DNA of 7,761 nt from Waddliaceae bacterium (GTDB lineage: Bacteria; Chlamydiota; Chlamydiia; Chlamydiales; SLFE01): positions 1 through 7,761 of the forward strand of contig SLFE01000276.1 in assembly GCA_007124415.1 (NCBI GenBank), written 5' to 3'. A model generated the notes under the pieces. The model saw nothing but the letters and a program-made list of their open reading frames with translations, was not told the DNA's origin and searched no databases. This document shows, one piece after another, positions 7,496-7,761 of this stretch. Position 1 is the stretch's first letter. Each line of letters opens with the position of its first letter. The position numbers and the translations under genes were made by a program.

Positions 7496-7512
7496 TGCAA
7501 GTAATATGCCAA
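7496..7512 (-). promoter_or_regulatory. Predicted sigma-54 (-24/-12) promoter of the beta-oxidation operon
   Basis: The minus strand reads TTGGCAT, a 5-base spacer, then TTGCA. The invariant GG (7510-7509) and GC (7498-7497) are exactly 12 bases apart, as in the family consensus YTGGCAC-N5-TTGCW; the main deviation is T for the C after TGGCA. Transcription would begin near 7485, giving a leader of about 21 bases that carries the AAGGAG ribosome binding site. A TAGAAT hexamer overlaps at 7490-7495, with TTGATT 15 bases upstream, so a suboptimal sigma-70 promoter at the same place is the main alternative. Sigma-54 promoters need an AAA+ activator bound upstream; none is encoded in the window. 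Confidence 0.55.
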
Positions 7513-7623
7513 TCAATCTGATCTCTATCCTTTGAATATCACACCAAAACAAGAAAAAATAGTAAAAATGAACTTCTTATATAAGCGAATCATATTAAGA
7601 AACTTATAAACTATAATGCCAAT

Positions 7624-7671
7624 ACCTGCGGAATAATTGCTATAAATCATTAAACCTGTAGAATGATTCGA
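7624..7671. repeat. Two imperfect direct repeats, 30-base period, upstream of the sigma-54 site
   Basis: ACCTGCGGAATAATTGC begins at 7624 and ACCTGTAGAATGATTCG begins at 7654. Each contains a GAATNATTC-like palindrome: 7631-7639 with one mismatch, and 7661-7669 perfect. The 30-base step is close to three helical turns, so both copies would face the same side of the DNA. They sit about 140-185 bases before the predicted start site, the usual distance for enhancer-binding activators of sigma-54. The regulator role is inferred. Confidence 0.4.
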
Positions 7672-7696
7672 TATGGTACAATTCTATGACTCTCAT

Positions 7697-7718
7697 GCCA
7701 TTGAGGGCGCTCAATGGC
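7697..7718. repeat. Perfect 9-base-pair hairpin
   Basis: GCCATTGAG (7697-7705) and CTCAATGGC (7710-7718) pair perfectly around the 4-base loop GGCG. The self-complementary GGCCGGCC follows at 7716-7723. No T-run flanks the hairpin on either strand, so it does not look like an intrinsic terminator. It could belong to a mobile element end or to coding sequence. Confidence 0.5.
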
Positions 7719-7733
7719 CGGCCGATCAAGATG

Positions 7734-7747
7734 GCGGGCAGGCCCGC
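7734..7747. repeat. Second short GC hairpin
   Basis: GCGGGC (7734-7739) and GCCCGC (7742-7747) are perfect arms around two bases (or five pairs with a 4-base loop). It lies 15 bases after the first hairpin within the GC-rich edge segment. No terminator-like tract follows. Its function is unknown. Confidence 0.35.
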
Positions 7748-7761
7748 AAATTCCTGGTTCC

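Larger units (their letters stand above)
7465..7761. other. Upstream region of the beta-oxidation operon, without a convincing complete gene
   Basis: From 7465 to about 7685 the sequence is AT-rich, with A/T tracts near 7550-7615. It holds the operon's ribosome binding site, the -24/-12 promoter match and the 30-base direct repeats. From about 7686 to the edge it turns clearly GC-rich and contains two hairpins. No tRNA, other RNA gene or terminator with a T-run was found. Confidence 0.6.
7640..7761. other. Edge fragment of an unidentified gene or element
   Basis: Several frames are open into the right edge. On the minus strand, a frame entering the window at 7759 gives 39 residues (including LPAILIGRPLSALNGMRV) and stops at 7640; this could be the tail of an upstream gene. 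On the plus strand, ATG 7673 opens MVQFYDSHAIEGAQW and onward, and ATG 7686 opens a second frame. None has a good ribosome binding site. I do not recognise any of these, and the fragment is too short to choose a strand or claim a product. Confidence 0.25.

Noticed and set aside
7465..7512. Extension of the acyl-CoA synthetase to an ATG at 7512 (16 more residues)
   Set aside because: No ribosome binding site precedes 7512, whereas AAGGAG is ideally placed before 7464, and the predicted transcription start lies between the two.
7607..7623. Second TTGGCAT resembling a -24 element
   Set aside because: The -12 position reads TA instead of GC, so it is not a sigma-54 promoter. A weak sigma-70 reading (TTGGCA, 17 bases, CTTAAT) is possible but not convincing.
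7697..7747. Hairpins at the right edge as intrinsic terminators
   Set aside because: Neither hairpin is followed by a T-run on either strand.

Overview
The window holds four protein genes, all on the minus strand. They run from right to left: an acyl-CoA synthetase, a FadI-type thiolase, a FadJ/FadB-type multifunctional enzyme, and a bifunctional glutathione synthase (GshF type) that runs off the left edge. Mid-range base composition, good Shine-Dalgarno sites on three of the four genes, a proteobacterial-style FadIJ pair and a sigma-54-type promoter point to a Gram-negative-type bacterium. An environmental chlamydia (Waddlia/Parachlamydia type) is one guess, but nothing in the window proves it.

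Positions 2325-7464 form a compact fatty acid beta-oxidation operon. The acyl-CoA synthetase activates the fatty acid, the FadJ-like protein performs the hydratase and 3-hydroxyacyl-CoA dehydrogenase steps, and the thiolase releases acetyl-CoA. The three reading frames overlap by 4 and 1 bases (ATGA and TAATG junctions), each start has its own strong ribosome binding site, and all key catalytic residues of FadI and FadJ are present. An acyl-CoA dehydrogenase is absent from the window.

Positions 1-2296 are one uninterrupted frame of 765 codons without a stop. It fuses an E. coli GshA-like glutamate-cysteine ligase to an ATP-grasp glutathione synthetase domain whose last part lies outside the window. 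Only 28 bases separate it from fadJ, and it has no visible ribosome binding site. A near-consensus housekeeping promoter there predicts an almost leaderless transcript, so glutathione synthesis may be driven separately from the fat-oxidation operon.

Positions 7465-7761 hold no convincing complete gene. Just before the operon lies a -24/-12 (sigma-54) promoter match with exact GG-to-GC spacing. Its predicted start leaves a leader of about 21 bases containing the ribosome binding site. About 140-185 bases further upstream are two imperfect direct repeats with a 30-base period, a plausible site for the activator sigma-54 needs. The last ~75 bases are much richer in G and C, contain two perfect hairpins, and are open in several frames. 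They may be the edge of another gene or of a mobile element. No phage, CRISPR, defence or other clearly new system is visible.
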